NCBI GenBank assembly: GCA_003477185.1
Contig: DMTJ01000508.1
Span: 1-7,719 of the forward strand
DNA: 7,719 nt
Direction: 5' to 3'
Source: Lentisphaeria bacterium
GTDB taxonomy: Bacteria > Verrucomicrobiota > Lentisphaeria > JABSQK01 > UBA12247
Shown: piece by piece, positions 5,945-7,719 of the stretch
Layout: each line of letters opens with the position of its first letter
How positions within the stretch are numbered: the first letter of the stretch is position 1
Program-made: the position numbers and the translations under genes
Notes under the pieces: model-generated
The model's database searches: none
What the model was told of the DNA's origin: nothing
What the model saw: the letters and a program-made list of their open reading frames with translations, nothing else

Positions 5945-7003
5945 CTACTCGGAGCGCAAACCACTGTCAACCAGCGTCCGGCATTGCTGCAAGCTGCTGG
6001 AAAGGGCTTCGCTGTCTCCTTGCTCCAGTTGGGTAATCGCACGGCTCAGTTCGTGTTTAATGGCGTCCCTGGTGCGGCGCAGCCCGTAGGCCCCCTGCAA
6101 TTCGGTTTCGTGCCCCACAGAGCGACCGTACGCCACGGTAAAGAGCTGACCGAGCATCTGAAGCATGGGCCTCGCAACCTGCGGCATGGTATGGACCGGA
6201 CGACCGCTTTCTGCGTAGATCAAACCATTCAGGGAGCGCTTCCCCGTGTGCGGATGAAAGGCGCGCATCGGCACGAAGGCGAGCATCTTCACGTGCGGGT
6301 CGCTGGGTGGTTGCTGTAGTAGCTCACGTTCCATGAGGACTACGGCCTCCTGGCCGTGATGAATGCGCTCCAGCAGCAGTGGGGTGATCGTATGAGTCAC
6401 CTTTCCCAAGGATACCATTCCCGGCGCCCGGGCAAGCTCTTGGCGCAGCACCCCCGCATCATCAAAGGTGAAAAGGATTGCTTTGCTCGCCTGACAAAGC
6501 TGGATGACGGCGTCCGTTGCAGCGGTTACAAGCTCGTTGGTATCGAAAGCTAGCTGCATCTCGGCCAGAGCACCGAGCATAAAGCGGTAGCCGGCTACCG
6601 AAGACCCGTCCAGGCTTGCCAGTGGCTCCTCGCTGTAGACAAACGATTCGACGGCAAGGTCGAGTCGATCGCCGTCGCGTAACGGCTGGGAGCCCTCGAT
6701 CTTGACGCCGTTGCACTGGCTGCGACCGCGGCCCTCAACATCCACCACGTGAAAACTACCGCCCACATACCTGAGACGTAATTGCTCAGGAGCGACGAGA
6801 TTGCTGTCGACCACGATCTGGTTGGAGCTGGCACGCCCGATGGCGAAGTCAGTGGAGCGCACTTCGAAGACTGCGCCTCGCGCCAAAACTCCGTTGCCAA
6901 GGCTGACCAGCCTGCCAATCACCAGACTTTCGCCGCACTGAACGCAGACGAAGGCTTCCGGCAGATTGGCTCCGTTGCAGGCTCGGCACATGAGCCGCTT
7001 CAT
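5945..7003 (-). CDS. Zinc-ribbon, FHA and GAF domain signalling protein
   Basis: This 352-residue cytoplasmic protein combines three modules. A zinc ribbon is formed by Cys 6, 9, 20 and 23 (CxxC-x10-CxxC). An FHA-type beta sandwich spans about 44-124, with IGR at 55-57, NQIVVD at 61-66, the CNG turn at 97-99 and LRDGDRLDL at 108-116. A GAF domain covers about 143-293, with the final strand LNGLIYAES at 258-266. The C-terminal 55 residues are charged and helical, possibly a coiled coil. FHA domains normally bind phospho-Thr peptides and GAF domains bind small ligands or dimerise, so a sensor or scaffold role is likely. No cyclase, kinase or GGDEF output is attached. FHA Arg 57 is kept, but the usual Ser and His of the SxxH loop appear as Ala 71 and Gln 74. 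The ATG overlaps the VOC stop by 4 bases, and GGGGA lies 9 bases upstream. Confidence 0.85.
   Translation of the reverse strand: MKRLMCRACNGANLPEAFVCVQCGESLVIGRLVSLGNGVLARGAVFEVRSTDFAIGRASSNQIVVDSNLVAPEQLRLRYVGGSFHVVDVEGRGRSQCNGVKIEGSQPLRDGDRLDLAVESFVYSEEPLASLDGSSVAGYRFMLGALAEMQLAFDTNELVTAATDAVIQLCQASKAILFTFDDAGVLRQELARAPGMVSLGKVTHTITPLLLERIHHGQEAVVLMERELLQQPPSDPHVKMLAFVPMRAFHPHTGKRSLNGLIYAESGRPVHTMPQVARPMLQMLGQLFTVAYGRSVGHETELQGAYGLRRTRDAIKHELSRAITQLEQGDSEALSSSLQQCRTLVDSGLRSE
7000..7003 (-). promoter_or_regulatory. ATGA overlap between VOC and FHA/GAF genes
   Basis: On the minus strand the FHA/GAF ATG overlaps the VOC gene's TGA. Together with GGGGA at 7013-7017 this supports the FHA/GAF start and coupled translation of the pair. 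Confidence 0.7.
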
Positions 7004-7383
7004 CCAGTCGGTTCCCCGGTCTGGCTATAGAAGGTAAAGAGGTTGCCTTCGGGATCGGAAAAGGTGATAGAGCGACGGCCTGGAATCTCGATCGGTGGGC
7101 GAAGTGGCAGAATCCCAAGACCATTCATCTCGTCCAGCTTGGCTTCCAAGTTTTCGACAGGCAGGAGCCAGGAAATCCCATGCCGCGGCCCGCCATTCTC
7201 AGCCACGATATTGGTCTGCTGCAAAACCAGAACACCAACATTCGGGACGGCAAACTCCACCCAGAAGCTGCTGTCGACTATTGGCTTCTCGAGCTTGAGC
7301 GTGTGTTGGTAGAAAGTCTTGACAGTAAGCAGGTCGCGAACCTGAAGCAGTACGGTATAGGGGAGTCTAGAGTCCGCTTCCAT
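7000..7383 (-). CDS. VOC-family (glyoxalase/dioxygenase fold) protein
   Basis: This 127-residue protein has the two beta-alpha-beta-beta-beta halves of the vicinal-oxygen-chelate superfamily, of usual length for a single-chain member. The first half includes LLQVRDLLTVKTFYQHTL at 12-29. The second runs from about residue 68 (HGISWLLPVENLEAKL) to ITFSDPEGNLFTFYS at 106-120, the hallmark last strand with Glu 112. Superfamily members include glyoxalase I, dioxygenases, epimerases and drug-binding proteins. By eye only Glu 112 fits a metal-ligand site; the usual first-strand and second-half His positions look like Thr 10 and Ser 71, so it may bind metal poorly or just bind a ligand. It is cytoplasmic. 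The ATG at 7383 has GAGA 5 bases upstream. It lies 57 bases downstream of the lipoprotein stop and overlaps the FHA/GAF gene. Precise function is unknown. Confidence 0.85.
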   Translation of the reverse strand: MEADSRLPYTVLLQVRDLLTVKTFYQHTLKLEKPIVDSSFWVEFAVPNVGVLVLQQTNIVAENGGPRHGISWLLPVENLEAKLDEMNGLGILPLRPPIEIPGRRSITFSDPEGNLFTFYSQTGEPTG

Positions 7384-7439
7384 ATAATCTCGTTGAGACA
7401 GCAGAGAGTGATCAAACCGGGCAGCAGAGCCAAGGTGTG

Positions 7440-7719
7440 TTAATCGCGGGAGCCACCGTTGCGGACACGCAGCGAGCGCTGGTTCCAGAAGTGGAGGTTA
7501 TCAGCCTGAATTTGGTACTCGCGCTTACGGGCCTTGCTCAGCTTCGCCTCGTAAATTTGGCCAGCGGTGGCACCAGCTGCTGCGCCAATCACCGCTCCAG
7601 TAGCCGGATGATCGACTTGATTCCCAATCACAGCGCCAGCGACACCACCCACAGCTGCCCCGCCGATCGCGCCCCCTTCGTACTCGCCACCATCGCGCGA
7701 CATACAGCCGGTCGCAAGG
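7440..7719 (-). CDS. Glycine-zipper outer-membrane lipoprotein, 5' end missing
   Basis: The reading frame runs off the window edge. A possible ATG at 7703 would give 87 residues, but the frame upstream of it encodes Leu-Ala-Thr-Gly-Cys directly before that Met, which fits a lipobox. The true start is therefore probably outside the window, with Cys (7704-7706) as the lipidated first residue of the mature protein. The mature chain has two Gly/Ala-rich zipper segments, GGAIGGAAVGGVAGAVIG and GAVIGAAAGATAG, separated by NQVDHPAT, then a charged helix (EAKLSKARKREYQIQ) and a polar tail. This is the layout of SlyB/OsmB-like glycine-zipper lipoproteins, which sit in the outer membrane or span it as small helical hairpins. 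It heads the minus-strand gene series, but its promoter is not visible. Confidence 0.82.
   Translation of the reverse strand, partial: LATGCMSRDGGEYEGGAIGGAAVGGVAGAVIGNQVDHPATGAVIGAAAGATAGQIYEAKLSKARKREYQIQADNLHFWNQRSLRVRNGGSRD
7704..7718 (-). other. Putative lipobox of the glycine-zipper lipoprotein
   Basis: The five in-frame codons translate as Leu-Ala-Thr-Gly-Cys, which satisfies the broad lipoprotein pattern (small residue, then Cys). Ala at -3 is less common than Leu. The hydrophobic part of the signal peptide is outside the window and is needed to confirm it. Confidence 0.6.

Noticed and set aside
5934..5946. Perfect 13-base palindrome AGCAAGGCTTGCT at the FHA/GAF stop, considered as a terminator
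   Set aside because: The arms leave a 1-base centre, so a real hairpin would have only a 4-base stem, and no T-run follows on the minus strand.
7384..7439. Spacer between lipoprotein and VOC gene with two CTCTGCTG copies (minus strand), considered as operator or promoter
   Set aside because: No convincing -35/-10 pair or inverted symmetry is seen; two 8-mers in a short gap are weak evidence.

Overview
The window reads as chromosomal DNA from a moderately GC-rich Gram-negative bacterium. Verrucomicrobiota (Opitutae-like), or at least the wider PVC group, is my best guess. The main evidence is the GT4 glycosyltransferase: its opening residues, its HTHSSKAG motif and its E-x7-Q variant of the usual E-x7-E motif resemble proteins I associate with that group. 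The lipoprotein, the zinc-ribbon/FHA/GAF protein and the secreted beta-helix protein fit this but do not prove it. No phylogeny could be run, so the placement is moderate confidence only. There are no RNA genes, mobile elements, CRISPR arrays or gene-free stretches over 300 bases.

Left half (1-4369, + strand). The window opens inside ilvB, the acetolactate synthase catalytic subunit, followed after 61 bases by ilvN, the regulatory subunit. Three more genes follow with almost no spacing: an alpha/beta-hydrolase carbohydrate esterase (2-base gap), a GT4 glycosyltransferase (4-base GTGA overlap) and a family 4 glycoside hydrolase (4-base ATGA overlap). This packing suggests one transcript joining branched-chain amino-acid synthesis to three carbohydrate-active genes. 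The GH4 enzyme carries Cys-His-Glu-Val, the motif described for alpha-galacturonidases, so a uronate or pectin-type substrate is more likely than a phospho-sugar.

Right half (4374-7719, - strand). Read in transcription order, this strand holds a glycine-zipper lipoprotein (5' end outside the window), a VOC/glyoxalase-fold protein, a zinc-ribbon/FHA/GAF protein overlapping it by 4 bases, and a secreted right-handed beta-helix protein of the pectate-lyase-like superfamily. Its 3' end meets the GH4 gene tail to tail with 4 bases between stop codons.

How the genes may work together (inference): the secreted beta-helix protein could bind or cut an acidic polysaccharide outside the cytoplasm. The esterase and GH4 enzyme, neither of which has a signal peptide, could deacetylate and hydrolyse imported oligosaccharides. 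No transporter, regulator or downstream uronate pathway gene is present to confirm this. I see no clearly new defence or mobile system. The most unusual points are the operon composition, the FHA domain that has lost its phospho-peptide contact residues, and the Glu-to-Gln change in the glycosyltransferase.
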